A stretch of DNA of 64,000 bases, from contig NZ_PHSN01000002.1 in the NCBI RefSeq assembly GCF_002871005.1, positions 1-64,000 on the forward strand, read 5' to 3'. The notes below the pieces were generated by a model. It searched no databases and was not told the origin of the DNA. It saw only the letters and a list, made by a program, of their open reading frames with translations. Position numbers and translations under genes: made by a program. Source of the DNA: Acidimangrovimonas sediminis (GTDB lineage: Bacteria; Pseudomonadota; Alphaproteobacteria; Rhodobacterales; Rhodobacteraceae). Shown here one piece after another: positions 8,678 through 20,700 of the stretch. The stretch's first letter is position 1. Each line of letters begins with the position of its first letter.

Positions 8678-10693
8678 ATGAGTCTCCCGCCCGGTTTCCT
8701 CGACGAATTGCGCAGCCGCACGCCGCTTTCCCAGGTGGTGGGCCGCAAGGTCACGTGGGACATGCGCAAGTCGAACCAGGGCAAGGGCGATTTCTGGGCG
8801 CCCTGTCCGTTCCACCAGGAAAAGAGCGCCTCGTTCCATGTCGATGACCGCAAGGGATTCTACTATTGCTTCGGCTGCCATGCGAAGGGCGACGCGCTCA
8901 GCTTCGTGCGCGAGACCGAGAACGTGGGCTTCATGGAGGCGGTCGAGATCCTCGCGCGCGAGGCCGGGATGCCGATGCCCGCCCGCGATCCCAAGGCGCA
9001 GGAGAAGGCCGACCGGAACACCGAGCTTGCCCGGGTCATGGAGGCGGCGGTGCAGTTCTACCGCCTGCAGCTCTCTACCGGGCAGGGGACGGAGGCGCGG
9101 GCCTATCTTGACGGGCGCAAGCTCACCGATGGCGCGCGCCAGCGGTTCGAGATCGGCTTTGCGCCCGCGGGGTGGCAGACGCTCTGGGATCACCTGCGCG
9201 GCAAGGGCGTGGCCGAGGATCTGATCCTCGGCGCCGGGCTTGCGAAGGCCTCGACCAAGGGCAAGCAGCCCTACGACACGTTCCGCAACCGGATCATGTT
9301 CCCGATCCGCGACGCGCGGGGGCGGGCGATCGCCTTCGGCGGGCGGGCGATGGATCCGAACGACAATGCCAAGTACCTGAACTCGCCCGAGACACCGCTC
9401 TTCGACAAGGGGCGCAGCCTTTACAACCACGGGCCGGCACGGGAAGGCGCGGGCAAGGGCAAGACCCTGGTGGTGGCCGAGGGCTACATGGACGTGATCG
9501 CGCTGAGCGAGGCGGGGTTCACGGCGACGGTGGCCCCCCTCGGCACCGCGATTACCGAGGATCAGCTGCGCCTTCTGTGGCGGATCTCGCCCGAGCCGGT
9601 GATCGCGCTCGACGGCGACAGCGCAGGGCTGCGCGCGGCGATGCGGGTGATCGACGTGGCGCTGCCGATGCTGGAGGCCGGGAACGGACTGCGGTTCTGC
9701 CTGCTGCCCGAGGGTCTTGATCCCGACGACCTGATCAAGACGCAGGGCGCGGCGGCGATGCAGGCGCTGCTTGAGGGGGCGATCCCGATGGTGAACCTGT
9801 TGTGGCGGCGCGAGACCGAGGGGAAGGTCTTCGACAGTCCCGAGCGGCGCGCGGCGCTGGACAAGTCGTTGCGCGCGACGATCAAGAAGATCGCCGACCC
9901 CTCGATCCGCAGCCATTACGGCGAGGTGGTGGCCGACCTGCGCCGCGATCTTTTCGGGCAGGGGCGCGCCCGCGAAGGCGGTGGCGGCTTTGGCGGCGGC
10001 TTCGGAGGAGGCTTTGGCGGCAGGGGTGGCGGCCGGGATTTCGTGCCGAACCCGGCTTACCGGGGCGGCGGCGGTCGGGGGCGGTTTGCGCAACTGCCGG
10101 TGGCGCCGACGGAGGGGACCAAGGGGTCGCTTCTCGTTTCGGGGGGCGACATGGCCGAGGAGCGGCTGCGCGAGGCGGTGATCCTGGCCGTGCTGATCAC
10201 CCACCCGGTCCTGATCCCGGAATTCGAGCACCAGATCGAGGATCTGGACCTGACCGGTCCGGGCCATGCCCTGTTGCGCGGCGCGCTTTTGCGGCACGCG
10301 GACCTGGGTGATGTGGAAAAATTGAAGGAAGAAATCGCGCGCGATGCGGGCGATGCCCTTGAAACGCTGTTCTCGCTTGGCCATGTCACGACGGCACCGC
10401 CCGTGCTCAAGACCGAAGACACCGACCTTGCCCGTATGTGCCTGGCAGAGGAACTTGCGAAACTCGATGCGCGGCGCGGCGTCCGGAAGGAGATCGAACA
10501 CGCGGTCGAGGATCTGGGAGGGCTGGCCGACGAGGGGGTCACGTGGCGTCTTGGGCAGGCGGCGGAAGCGATGGCGCGGGCCGGCCGGTCGGACCTCAAT
10601 GATTCGGGCGACCTGGGGGAGGACCGCACGGCGTTGTCCCAACAGCTACAGGCGCTGATCGACAGCCAGGTCTGGGTCAAGAAAAGGCACTGA
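8678..10693 (+). CDS. dnaG: DNA primase
   Basis: 671-residue replicative primase. An N-terminal CHC2 zinc finger uses C43, H46, C64 and C67. The catalytic TOPRIM domain has VVAEGYMDVIAL near 266 and DGDSAGLRAA near 313. A glycine-rich linker built of FGGG repeats (about 435-450) separates the core from the C-terminal helicase-binding region. A frame open to 8510 runs through the repeat and is not family-like, so MSLPPGF at 8678 is chosen, the usual DnaG beginning; no clear ribosome-binding site precedes it. It is followed by rpoD, the classical macromolecular-synthesis order without rpsU. Confidence 0.96.
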   Translation: MSLPPGFLDELRSRTPLSQVVGRKVTWDMRKSNQGKGDFWAPCPFHQEKSASFHVDDRKGFYYCFGCHAKGDALSFVRETENVGFMEAVEILAREAGMPMPARDPKAQEKADRNTELARVMEAAVQFYRLQLSTGQGTEARAYLDGRKLTDGARQRFEIGFAPAGWQTLWDHLRGKGVAEDLILGAGLAKASTKGKQPYDTFRNRIMFPIRDARGRAIAFGGRAMDPNDNAKYLNSPETPLFDKGRSLYNHGPAREGAGKGKTLVVAEGYMDVIALSEAGFTATVAPLGTAITEDQLRLLWRISPEPVIALDGDSAGLRAAMRVIDVALPMLEAGNGLRFCLLPEGLDPDDLIKTQGAAAMQALLEGAIPMVNLLWRRETEGKVFDSPERRAALDKSLRATIKKIADPSIRSHYGEVVADLRRDLFGQGRAREGGGGFGGGFGGGFGGRGGGRDFVPNPAYRGGGGRGRFAQLPVAPTEGTKGSLLVSGGDMAEERLREAVILAVLITHPVLIPEFEHQIEDLDLTGPGHALLRGALLRHADLGDVEKLKEEIARDAGDALETLFSLGHVTTAPPVLKTEDTDLARMCLAEELAKLDARRGVRKEIEHAVEDLGGLADEGVTWRLGQAAEAMARAGRSDLNDSGDLGEDRTALSQQLQALIDSQVWVKKRH

Positions 10694-10710
10694 ATGCCTT
10701 TCCTGCCCTG

Positions 10711-10770
10711 TGATTCGAACTAATGATTCTATAGAACAATGCGAATGATTCGTTACAGCCCGCCGAATCA
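10711..10770 (+). promoter_or_regulatory. Cluster of TGATTC boxes ahead of rpoD
   Basis: In the 101-base dnaG-rpoD gap, TGATTC occurs three times in direct orientation (10711, 10724, 10746) and once inverted as GAATCA (10765-10770). A perfect palindrome TTCTATAGAA overlaps the second copy (10727-10736). The spacings (13, 22 and about 19 bases) are not regular. This may be a binding region for a regulator or part of an internal rpoD promoter; function is inference. Confidence 0.35.
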
Positions 10771-10794
10771 TCCCGCCGGTAACCAGGAGTGACC

Positions 10795-12792
<1,998 letters not shown>

Positions 12793-12795
12793 TCG

Positions 12796-12821
12796 AAGGG
12801 CGCCCTGCGGGGCGCCTTTTT
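12796..12821 (+). terminator. Rho-independent terminator of rpoD
   Basis: AAGGGCGCCC, loop TGCG, GGGCGCCTTTTT: a 10-bp stem with one G-T pair followed by a T run, starting 4 bases after the rpoD stop. Confidence 0.9.
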
Positions 12822-12831
12822 CGTCGTGTAG

Positions 12832-12886
12832 GGTGCGTTTCAACGCACCTTTTCTCTGCGCCAACTCTCAGCTGCGTTGAAACGCA
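12832..12886. repeat. Pair of GTGCGTTTCAACGCAC-type palindromes
   Basis: GGTGCGTT-TC-AACGCACC (12832-12849) is a perfect 8-bp inverted repeat. A second palindrome, TGCGTT-GA-AACGCA (12873-12886), has the same arms with its two-base centre in the opposite orientation, so the two units are themselves inverted. This resembles short dispersed palindromes placed after terminators in many proteobacterial genomes. Confidence 0.6.
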
Positions 12887-12979
12887 TCCTGCGGATCGAA
12901 AAATCGGCAGGACCTGTCACCCATTGGCCTTTTGCCCGGTTCCACCTATCTCTAGGGCAGTCCCAACCCGGAGTCCGCC

Positions 12980-13402
12980 ATGCGCCTCGCCCTCGTTGCC
13001 CTTCTCGCCGCCGGTGCCCTGTCTGCCTGCAGCCTGCCCCAGCCAAAAAGCGAGGTGGCCGGGCGCTACCTTGCCAAGAACCAGCTCTGGGTGACCTCGA
13101 CCGGGCCGGGGACGTTCCGCGTCGAGCCGGGGCCGGGCACCGACGACGGCCCCGGGTCCTACTGGTGCGCGGCGGGTGAATTCGCGCAGGTCATGCTCAA
13201 CCAGGGTGCCACGACGCAGATGTACCGCACCTCGCCGCCGCCGCGGCATACCGGGCAGGGGATGGACTTCTCCCTTTCGCCCGAGAATGCGCAGAAGTCG
13301 GGTATCGTGCGCTTCGGCAACTCGGGCCCCGGCTTCTCGGTGGGCGAGGCGACGGGCAGCTTCTGCCCGATCATGCCGGTCGTGGCCTTCGGTGGCGATT
13401 GA
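12980..13402 (+). CDS. Small lipoprotein of unknown function
   Basis: 140 residues. The N-terminus is a lipoprotein signal (MRLALVALLAAGALSAC) with a lipobox ending at Cys17, so the mature protein should be lipid-anchored in the envelope. The rest has two further cysteines (YWCAAGEF and SFCPIMP) that could pair in a disulfide. GGAG lies six bases upstream of the ATG. I recognise no family. It is 13 bases upstream of the YjbQ gene and may be co-transcribed with it. Confidence 0.75.
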   Translation: MRLALVALLAAGALSACSLPQPKSEVAGRYLAKNQLWVTSTGPGTFRVEPGPGTDDGPGSYWCAAGEFAQVMLNQGATTQMYRTSPPPRHTGQGMDFSLSPENAQKSGIVRFGNSGPGFSVGEATGSFCPIMPVVAFGGD

Positions 13403-13415
13403 TCCGGGGCGACGG

Positions 13416-13832
13416 ATGCAGATTCGGATCAGCGTCGACACCCACGGTCCCGGCCTGACCGAGGTCACGCCCGAGGTGGCGCGCTGGCTGAAGGGGGTAG
13501 GCGATGGCCTGCTGACCGTCTTCGTGCGCCACACCTCCTGTTCGCTGCTGATCCAGGAGAATGCCGATCCCGAGGTGCGCACCGATCTGGCCGCGTTCCT
13601 GACGCGGCTGGTGCCGCCGTCCGACGATCCGTCGATGTCCTACCTGCGCCACACCTACGAGGGGCCGGACGACATGCCTGCCCATATCAAGGCGGCACTG
13701 CTGCCGGTCAGCCTTTCGATCCCCGTGGCGGGCGGGCGGATGGCCCTGGGCACCTGGCAGGGCATCTACCTCGTCGAACATCGCCGCGCCCCGCACCGGC
13801 GCGAGATCGCCCTGCATTTCCGCCCCGATTGA
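13416..13832 (+). CDS. YjbQ/UPF0047 family protein
   Basis: 138 residues, the usual length. The family signature is clear: FVRHTSCSLLIQENADPEV (about 36-54) and GTWQGIYLVEHR (about 111-122), with conserved His residues that bind metal in solved structures. Members show weak thiamine-phosphate synthase activity, but the physiological role is unsettled. The start at 13416 follows CGACGG; no strong ribosome-binding site is present. Confidence 0.9.
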   Translation: MQIRISVDTHGPGLTEVTPEVARWLKGVGDGLLTVFVRHTSCSLLIQENADPEVRTDLAAFLTRLVPPSDDPSMSYLRHTYEGPDDMPAHIKAALLPVSLSIPVAGGRMALGTWQGIYLVEHRRAPHRREIALHFRPD

Positions 13833-13985
13833 CCCTTTCACGCCGCCCCCACGAAGGGCCAGGTGCGGCGGATCGGACTCAGTCGTCCCTCGCGATGTTG
13901 TGGGATGAAGAGGCCCCTACCCAAACTCTGGAGGGTGGCCTATAGTACCTGTGGATAACACGGAACCGACCCCCGAGGAGAGCCG

Positions 13986-14453
13986 ATGCGCTGCCCCTTC
14001 TGTGGAAATATCGACACGCAGGTGAAAGATTCCCGGCCTGCCGAGGATAACGTCGCGATCCGCAGGCGGCGCTTCTGTCCCGCTTGCGGCGGGCGCTTCA
14101 CCACCTACGAGCGGGTGCAGCTGCGCGACCTCGTGGTGATCAAGTCGTCCGGCAAGCGAGAGGATTTCGACCGCGACAAGATGGAACGCTCGATCCGCAT
14201 CGCGATGCAGAAACGCCCGATCGAGCCGGAGCGCATCGACCAGATGATCTCGGGCATCGTGCGGCGGCTGGAAAGCATGGGAGAGACGGACATCCCATCG
14301 AAGACGATCGGCGAGATCGTGATGGAGACGCTGGCCCGGATCGACACCGTGGCCTACGTGCGTTTCGCAAGCGTTTACAAGAACTTCCAGGCCGCCGACG
14401 ATTTCGACAAGTTCGTTTCGGAACTGCGTCCCGACGATCATCTCGACCACTGA
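13986..14453 (+). CDS. nrdR: Transcriptional repressor NrdR
   Basis: 155-residue repressor of ribonucleotide reductase genes. The zinc ribbon uses C3, C6, C31 and C34. An ATP-cone domain follows (about 49-139, beginning [17 protein letters not shown]). In this family ATP/dATP occupancy of the cone controls DNA binding. The ATG has GAGGAG about six bases upstream. It is followed after only 4 bases by ribD, the common alphaproteobacterial nrdR-rib arrangement. Confidence 0.96.
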   Translation: MRCPFCGNIDTQVKDSRPAEDNVAIRRRRFCPACGGRFTTYERVQLRDLVVIKSSGKREDFDRDKMERSIRIAMQKRPIEPERIDQMISGIVRRLESMGETDIPSKTIGEIVMETLARIDTVAYVRFASVYKNFQAADDFDKFVSELRPDDHLDH

Positions 14454-14457
14454 AGCG

Positions 14458-15573
14458 ATGAACCCCGCAGCCGAGGCCGAGGGCGACCGCCGCTTCATGT
14501 GGCTGGCGCTGACGCTGGGCCGGCGCGGGCAGGGCCGGTGTTGGCCCAATCCCGCCGTCGGCTGCGTTCTGGTGCGCGACGGCCGGGTGGTCGGGCGTGG
14601 CTGGACCCAGCCCGGCGGCAGGCCGCATGCCGAGGTGGTGGCGCTGGCGCAAGCGGGAGAGGCGGCGCGTGGCGCGACGGCCTATGTCACGCTTGAACCC
14701 TGCGCCCACCACGGCAAGACGCCGCCCTGCGCCAAGGCGCTGGTCGGCGCGGGGGTGGCGCGGGTGGTCACGGCGCTGGGGGATCCCGATCCGCGGGTCG
14801 CCGGGCGTGGTCACGACATCCTGCGCGCGGCGGGCATCGCGGTGACCGAAGGGGTGGAGGCCACAGCGGCGCGGCGCGATCATGCCGGTTTCCTCAGCCG
14901 GGTGACGCAGGGCCGTCCGCTGCTGACGCTGAAACTGGCGTCGAGCCTCGACGGCCGGATCGCGACGGCAAGCGGCGAAAGCCGATGGATCACCGGGGCC
15001 GAGGCACGCCGCCGGGTACATGCCCAGCGGATGGCGCATGACGCGGTGCTGGTGGGCGGGGGCACGGCCCGGGCCGACGATCCGCTGCTGACGGTGCGCG
15101 ACATGGGGGCCGCGGTGCAGCCGGTGCGGGTGATCGCCGCGCGGCGGCTCGATCTGCCCGACGACGGGCGGCTTGCGGGCAGCCTTGGCGAGGCGCCGCT
15201 GTGGCTGGCCCATGATCCGGGCCAGACGCGGGAGGCGGCCGCGACCCGCTGGCAGGGGCTTGGCGCGCGGCTGCTGCCTGTCGCGGCGGGGGTGGATGGC
15301 CAGCTCGACCCGCTCGCGCTGCTCGGGTCGCTGGGGCAGGCGGGGCTGACCCGCGTCTATTGTGAGGGCGGGGGGGCCTTGGCGGCCTCGCTTCTGTCGG
15401 CGGGGGCGGTGGACCGGCTGGTGGTGTTCCAGGCGGGCCTCGCGCTCGGGGCCGAAGGGCGCCCGGCGCTGGGTGCGCTGGGTCTCGGCGCGCTGGCCGA
15501 GGCGCCGCGGTTTCGCCAGACCGGGGCCGAGGCGGTCGGCGCCGATGTCATGACCACGTGGGAGAGGGCCTGA
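14458..15573 (+). CDS. ribD: Bifunctional riboflavin deaminase/reductase RibD
   Basis: 371 residues, two domains. The deaminase (about 1-145) has the zinc motif with HAEVVAL near 58 and PCAHHGKTPPC near 81-91. The reductase (about 150-371) begins TLKLASSLDGRIATASGES and carries a GGGTARADDPLL nucleotide-binding segment. It catalyses the second and third steps of riboflavin synthesis. It sits directly after nrdR, but the next riboflavin genes lie about 34.6 kb downstream at 50150. Confidence 0.95.
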   Translation: MNPAAEAEGDRRFMWLALTLGRRGQGRCWPNPAVGCVLVRDGRVVGRGWTQPGGRPHAEVVALAQAGEAARGATAYVTLEPCAHHGKTPPCAKALVGAGVARVVTALGDPDPRVAGRGHDILRAAGIAVTEGVEATAARRDHAGFLSRVTQGRPLLTLKLASSLDGRIATASGESRWITGAEARRRVHAQRMAHDAVLVGGGTARADDPLLTVRDMGAAVQPVRVIAARRLDLPDDGRLAGSLGEAPLWLAHDPGQTREAAATRWQGLGARLLPVAAGVDGQLDPLALLGSLGQAGLTRVYCEGGGALAASLLSAGAVDRLVVFQAGLALGAEGRPALGALGLGALAEAPRFRQTGAEAVGADVMTTWERA

Positions 15574-15585
15574 GGGGGCACCGAT

Positions 15586-15649
15586 CGCAGTACGGGCCGC
15601 AGTACGGGCCGCGTCATGGGTCACAGTCGGGCTAGTCACAGCCGGGCTA
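15586..15649. repeat. Two adjacent short tandem duplications
   Basis: CGCAGTACGGGC occurs twice head to tail (15586-15609). A 15-base unit GTCACAGTCGGGCTA occurs twice head to tail with one mismatch (15620-15649). They fill the gap between the convergent ribD and hydrolase genes. Confidence 0.75.
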
Positions 15650-15675
15650 GGGTGCCGCTACCCCAAGGTGGCGCC

Positions 15676-16665
15676 CTAGCGGTGCGCCGCGAACAGCTCG
15701 GCGGCGGCGTCGAAGAACTGCGCCCGGGTGGTCGGCGTCTCCATCATGATCTCGTGCTCGGCGCCGGGCACCCGGACCAGCAGCGCACCGGGCCAGCTTG
15801 CAACCCGGCCCTCGACCGCGGGCACGCGGACGATGCGCTCGTTCATCCCGAGGAAGGTGATCATCGGCATCTTCGGCGCCTTGCGGCGGCACAGCCGGCG
15901 ACATTCGTAGAGCGCCTCGTAGAGCCAGTGGATGCTTGGGCTGCCCAGCGACAGCTCTGGGTGGGTGGTGACCTGACGCTTCATCATGTCGAACATCGCC
16001 CGGTCGGTGGTGAGGGTGTTGTCCTCGAACGGTGCGTCGGCGACGTAGGTCACCGGCCCGCCACCGGGAATGAAGCGGTCGCCAAGCCCCGCGTTGCGCG
16101 CGATGGTCGAGACGCCCCAGGCCACGGGCACCATCGCCGGCGGGATGAAGATGCCCCACATCGGGGCCGAGAACATCGCCGCCTTGATCTGAAGTCCCTC
16201 GTAGATCGCGCGCAGGCCGATGGCGCCACCCATGGAATGGCCGACCAGGTACCAGGGCCGGGGCATGTCCAGCCGCTCCGCCGCCGCGATGACAGCCTGC
16301 AAGTCGTTCTGATAATCCGCGAAGCGCGCGACGTGGCCCATGTTGCGCTCTGCAAGGGGGCGGTCGGCAAGGCCCTGTCCGCGCCAGTCGATGGCAAGCA
16401 TGGCATAGCCCCGGGCCGCGAAATCGGCGGCGGCGGGGGCGTATTTCTCGACATATTCGGTGCGGCCCGGCAGCAGGAGCACGGTGCCGCGCTCTCCCTC
16501 CGGCCAGAAGCCCGCGCGCAGGCGCACTCCGTCGCGGGCGGTAAGCCAGAGGCAATGCGCGGGCGCGGGCCCTTCCGAGACATCGTCGTGGAACGGGGCA
16601 TCGGCGGGCGGGGCATCCGGGGGCCCGCCGTCCTTGATCGCGCTGGGATCCGGGGCGACCGCCAT
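15676..16665 (-). CDS. Alpha/beta hydrolase (lysophospholipase-like)
   Basis: 329 residues. The nucleophile elbow is GHSMGG (about residue 139), followed by an acid region and a C-terminal His in PGAEHEIMME, giving a plausible Ser-Asp-His triad. The region DWRGQGLADRP resembles monoacylglycerol lipase/lysophospholipase (PldB-like) proteins. No signal peptide is visible. It starts 4 bases after the stop of the SCP2 gene on the same strand, so the two are probably one transcript and may act on lipid substrates together (inference). Confidence 0.85.
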   Translation of the reverse strand: MAVAPDPSAIKDGGPPDAPPADAPFHDDVSEGPAPAHCLWLTARDGVRLRAGFWPEGERGTVLLLPGRTEYVEKYAPAAADFAARGYAMLAIDWRGQGLADRPLAERNMGHVARFADYQNDLQAVIAAAERLDMPRPWYLVGHSMGGAIGLRAIYEGLQIKAAMFSAPMWGIFIPPAMVPVAWGVSTIARNAGLGDRFIPGGGPVTYVADAPFEDNTLTTDRAMFDMMKRQVTTHPELSLGSPSIHWLYEALYECRRLCRRKAPKMPMITFLGMNERIVRVPAVEGRVASWPGALLVRVPGAEHEIMMETPTTRAQFFDAAAELFAAHR

Positions 16666-16669
16666 GGCG

Positions 16670-16957
16670 TCAGGCCAGCGCCGAACCCAGCTGCATCGCC
16701 AGTCCCATGTTGCCGTCGATCGACAGCTTGCCCGACATGAAGGCCGTGGTGGGGTTCAGGTCGCCCTCGAGGATCGCGCGGAAGGTTTCTGCGTCGGCGG
16801 TGAGCGTGACGTCGGCTTCCTCGTCGCCCGCGTGGACGTTGGCGCCGTCGACCATGATGGAGCCCTCGCCGGGGATCGTGAACTTGGCCTTGCCGTCGAA
16901 ATCGCCGTCCATCTTGGCCTGCAGCGCGGTGACGGCCTGGTCGATCAGTTCGCTCAT
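16670..16957 (-). CDS. SCP2 sterol-binding domain protein
   Basis: 95 residues forming a single SCP2 domain: FTIPGEGSIMVDG, EADVTLTADAETF and AFMSGKLSIDGNMG are typical. Such stand-alone domains bind acyl-CoA or other lipids in a hydrophobic pocket. GGAGGA precedes the ATG at 16957. A longer frame back to 17743 is the antisense of the TPR gene and is rejected. Confidence 0.92.
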   Translation of the reverse strand: MSELIDQAVTALQAKMDGDFDGKAKFTIPGEGSIMVDGANVHAGDEEADVTLTADAETFRAILEGDLNPTTAFMSGKLSIDGNMGLAMQLGSALA

Positions 16958-17059
16958 CTGGGAAGATCCTCCGGTAGGTTGCTTTGGCGCCCCGGGGCCG
17001 GGCTCCGTGGCATTCGGCCACTGGCAATTCCCGGCGTGTGGGCTACACTCGTCACCGTT

Positions 17060-17779
17060 ATGGGTAGTCGCGGCACATATCTCAACCATATCGTTGCGGC
17101 AGTTGCCCTCGGGCTTCTGCCGATGGCTGCCTTGATGACGAATGCGGCAGCGGCCGATGTGGTTCCGGGTCAATCCGCGCCCGATGCCACCCCCGATCCT
17201 TCGGCGCCCAAGCCCAGGCTTCCGGGCCCGGTGCCGCCCGGTCAGCCGCTTCCGCTGCCCGGTGGGGATGCGCAGGCGGGCAGGGCCCCGGGCGAGGCGC
17301 CGGAACCCGACACCACGAAGCTGCTGAACGAGCTGAAATCGGACGATCCCAGCGTCTGGCGCAAGGCGCAGTCCGACCTGTTGCGGGCGTGGTCCTCTTC
17401 CGGGTCGGCGTCGATGGACCTGTTGCTGGCGCGCGGCAAGGCCGCCATCGAAACCAATCATACCGACGCGGCGATCGCCCATCTGACGGCGCTGATCGAC
17501 CATGCGCCGGGCTTTGCGGAAGGCTACAACCTGCGCGCCATGGCCTATTACCAGGCCGGACTGTTCGGCCCGGCGCTGTCGGACATCGGCAAGACACTGG
17601 AACTGAACCCCAAGCAGTTCGGGGCGCTTGCCGGTCTGGGAATGATCCTGGAAGGCAGCGGATTCGACAAGAAGGCGCTCGAGGCCTACAAGGCCTCGGC
17701 CGCGATCGACCCGCACCAGTCGCGGGTCAACGACGCGATCCACCGCCTCGAGGCGGCGGCGGCGGGCGAGGAGCTCTGA
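17060..17779 (+). CDS. Exported tetratricopeptide-repeat protein
   Basis: 239 residues. A hydrophobic segment (about 9-30) ends at NAAAA, a probable signal peptide. A proline-rich spacer (about 36-85, with DPSAPKPRLPGPVPPG) follows. The C-terminal part has about three TPR units, with AIAHLTALIDHAPGFAEGYN and ALSDIGKTLELNPKQFGALA easiest to see. Likely a periplasmic scaffold; partner unknown. A GTG at 17036 would add eight residues. It ends 7 bases before the helicase gene. Confidence 0.8.
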   Translation: MGSRGTYLNHIVAAVALGLLPMAALMTNAAAADVVPGQSAPDATPDPSAPKPRLPGPVPPGQPLPLPGGDAQAGRAPGEAPEPDTTKLLNELKSDDPSVWRKAQSDLLRAWSSSGSASMDLLLARGKAAIETNHTDAAIAHLTALIDHAPGFAEGYNLRAMAYYQAGLFGPALSDIGKTLELNPKQFGALAGLGMILEGSGFDKKALEAYKASAAIDPHQSRVNDAIHRLEAAAAGEEL

Positions 17780-17786
17780 TCAGAAG

Positions 17787-20700
17787 ATGTTGCAGCGTCC
17801 CGGACGGGTCACGGCGGTCCTCGGACCGACGAACACCGGCAAGACCCATTACGCAATCGAACGGATGCTGGCGCATCGCACGGGGGTGATCGGCCTGCCG
17901 CTGCGCCTGCTGGCGCGCGAAGTCTACGACAAGATCGTGGCGATTCGCGGCCCATCGGTGGTGGCGCTGGTGACGGGCGAGGAACGCATCGTGCCCGAGC
18001 GCACCCAGTACTGGGTCTGCACGGTCGAGGCGATGCCGGTGGGGATCGGCGCCGATTTCGTCGCGGTGGACGAGATCCAGCTGTGCGCTGACCCCGACCG
18101 CGGCCATGTTTTCACCGACCGGTTGCTGAACGCGCGCGGTCTGCACGAGACTCTGCTACTGGGGGCGGACACGATGCGCCCGGCGATCTCGGCGCTGGTG
18201 CCGGGGGCTGGCTTCGTGGCGCGGGAACGGTTTTCGGAACTGCGCTATGCCGGGTCGAAGAAGATCAGCCGGATGCCGGGCCGGGCGGCGATCGTCGGGT
18301 TTTCGGTGGAAAACGTCTATGCCATCGCGGAACTCATCCGCCGCCAGAAGGGTGGCTGCGCGGTGGTGATGGGGGCGCTTTCCCCCCGCACGCGCAACGC
18401 TCAGGTGGAGCTTTATCAGAACGGCGACGTCGATTACCTCGTGGCGACCGACGCGATCGGAATGGGGTTGAACCTCGACGTGCGGCATGTCGCTTTCTCG
18501 GCGCTGTCGAAGTTCGACGGCCATCGGATGCGCCCACTGCACATCCCGGAAATCGCCCAGATCGCGGGTCGGGCCGGGCGGCACCTGCAGCCGGGATCCT
18601 TCGGCGTCACGGGCGAGGCGCGGCCGCTTGAGGAAGAGGTCGTCGAGGCGGTGGAGAACCACCAGTTCGCACCGGTGCGCAAACTGCACTGGCGCAATGG
18701 CGCGCTGAACTTCGGCACGATCGACCGGCTGATCGCCTCGCTCGAGCAGCACACCACCGACGAGTGGCTGACACGTGTGCGCGAAGCTGACGATCTGGGC
18801 GCGCTGAAAACTCTTTCGGCAATGGAGGAGGTCCGCGACCGCGTTACCTCGCCGAAAGACGTGCAAAGGCTGTGGGACGTCTGCCGGATTCCCGATTTCC
18901 GTGGTATATCCGGGGGGGAGCATGCGGGCCTTCTGGCGCGGATCCACGGTTTCGTTCACGACGGTGGGCGGGTGCCGACGGATTGGCTGGCCGGCCGCGT
19001 GAAACAGATCGATCGGCCAGACGGGGACATCGACGCGATCTCCAAGCGCCTGGCGTTCATCCGGACGTGGACCTATGTCGCGCAACGTGCGGGGTGGGTC
19101 GATGACGAAAGTCATTGGCGCGGGGAAACTCGCGCGGTAGAAGACCGCCTGTCGGATGCGCTTCATGCGCGGCTGACCCAGAGATTTGTCGACCGGCGCA
19201 CATCCGTGCTTATGCGCCGGCTGAAGCAGAAGGAGACCCTCGTGGCCGAGGTGAACGACAAGGGCGAGGTGACGGTTGAGGGCGAATTCATCGGCCGTCT
19301 CGAAGGGTTCCGCTTCCGCAGGGACGCTTCGGCTACGGGCGATGAGGCGAAGACGCTGAGCCAGGCCGCCGTGCAGGCGCTGGCGCCGGAATTCAGCCTG
19401 CGCGCCGACCGGTTCTACAACGCGCCGGACACCGAGTTCGACTTTACCGAACAGGGTGGCCTGATGTGGGGCGACACCGCGGTGGGCAAGCTGGTGGCCG
19501 GGCCCGACGTGATGGCGCCGCAGGCGGTGGCCTTCGTGGATGAAGAGGCCGGGCCGGATGTCGCCCAGAAGGTGCAGCGCCGGCTTCAGCATTTCATTGA
19601 CCGCAAGGTGGCCGCGCTGTTCGAACCGCTCCTCGCGCTGAAGCGCGACGAAACGCTGACGGGCCTGGCCCGCGGCGTGGCGTTCCAGCTGGTCGAGGCG
19701 CTGGGGCTGATCCCGCGCCAGACGATCGCGTCCGACATCAAGTCGCTGGATCAGGAGGCGCGGGGCGCGCTGCGCCGCCACGGCGTGCGCTTCGGCCAGT
19801 ACACGATCTTCCTTCCGGTCCTTCTCAAGCCCGCGCCGACGCGGCTGCGGTTGGTGCTGGCCTCGCTCGCGCAGGGCGCCGACACCTTCCCCGAAAGCCC
19901 GCCGCCGGGCCTCGTGACGATCCCGGTGGTGCCGCAGGTGCCGCAGGCGGAATACACGCTGGCCGGCTATCACCCGGCTGGCAGCCGCGCGATCCGGATC
20001 GACATGCTGGAACGCCTTGCCGACCTGCTGCGCGCCTGCGACAGCCGCGGGGGCTTCGAGGCGACGCCGGACATGCTCTCGATCACCGGCATGACGCTGG
20101 AACAGTTCTCGGATCTGATGGAGGGCCTCGGCTACAAGGCCGAGAAGGGCGAGCGGGCCAAGGTGAAGGCGGTCGAAGCCGCGGATCCGGCGACGTCGCC
20201 CGAGACGCCTCCTGCGCCAGGCCCCGACGTGCCGCCCGAGACCCCGCCGGAGCCGGGCCCAGATACGCCCCCCGATACGCCCCCCGACACTCCGGCACCG
20301 ACCCCGCCCGAAGAGGCACCGGGCGACCTGCCGCAGGAAGCGCCACCCGAGACGCCGCAGGAGGTTCCTGCGGATCTTCCGCCGGAGACCGTGCCGGTGC
20401 CGGGCCCCGACCTGCCCAACCCCGACCTGCCTGGCCCCGCCGTGGCAGAGGCTGCGGCCGATGCCGAGCCGGCGGAAATGGAGACCTTCTTCACTTTCAC
20501 CTGGGCGCCGCGTCCGCGCGGTCCGCGCCACGACGGCAAGCGCGGCCGCAATCAGCAGGCCTCGCAGGAGGGTCAGGGCGATCGTCCGCGCGGTCGCGAC
20601 GGTCGGAGCGATGGCAAATCGGGCGGCAAGCCGGGCGGCAAACCCGACGGCAAGCGTGGCAAGCCCGGTGGCCCCAAGGGCAAGGGTGGCCCGCGCCGCG

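Noticed and set aside
12980-13402. CRISPR or phage remnants near small hypothetical genes
   Set aside because: No regularly spaced repeats, integrase or phage structural genes were seen here or elsewhere in the window.
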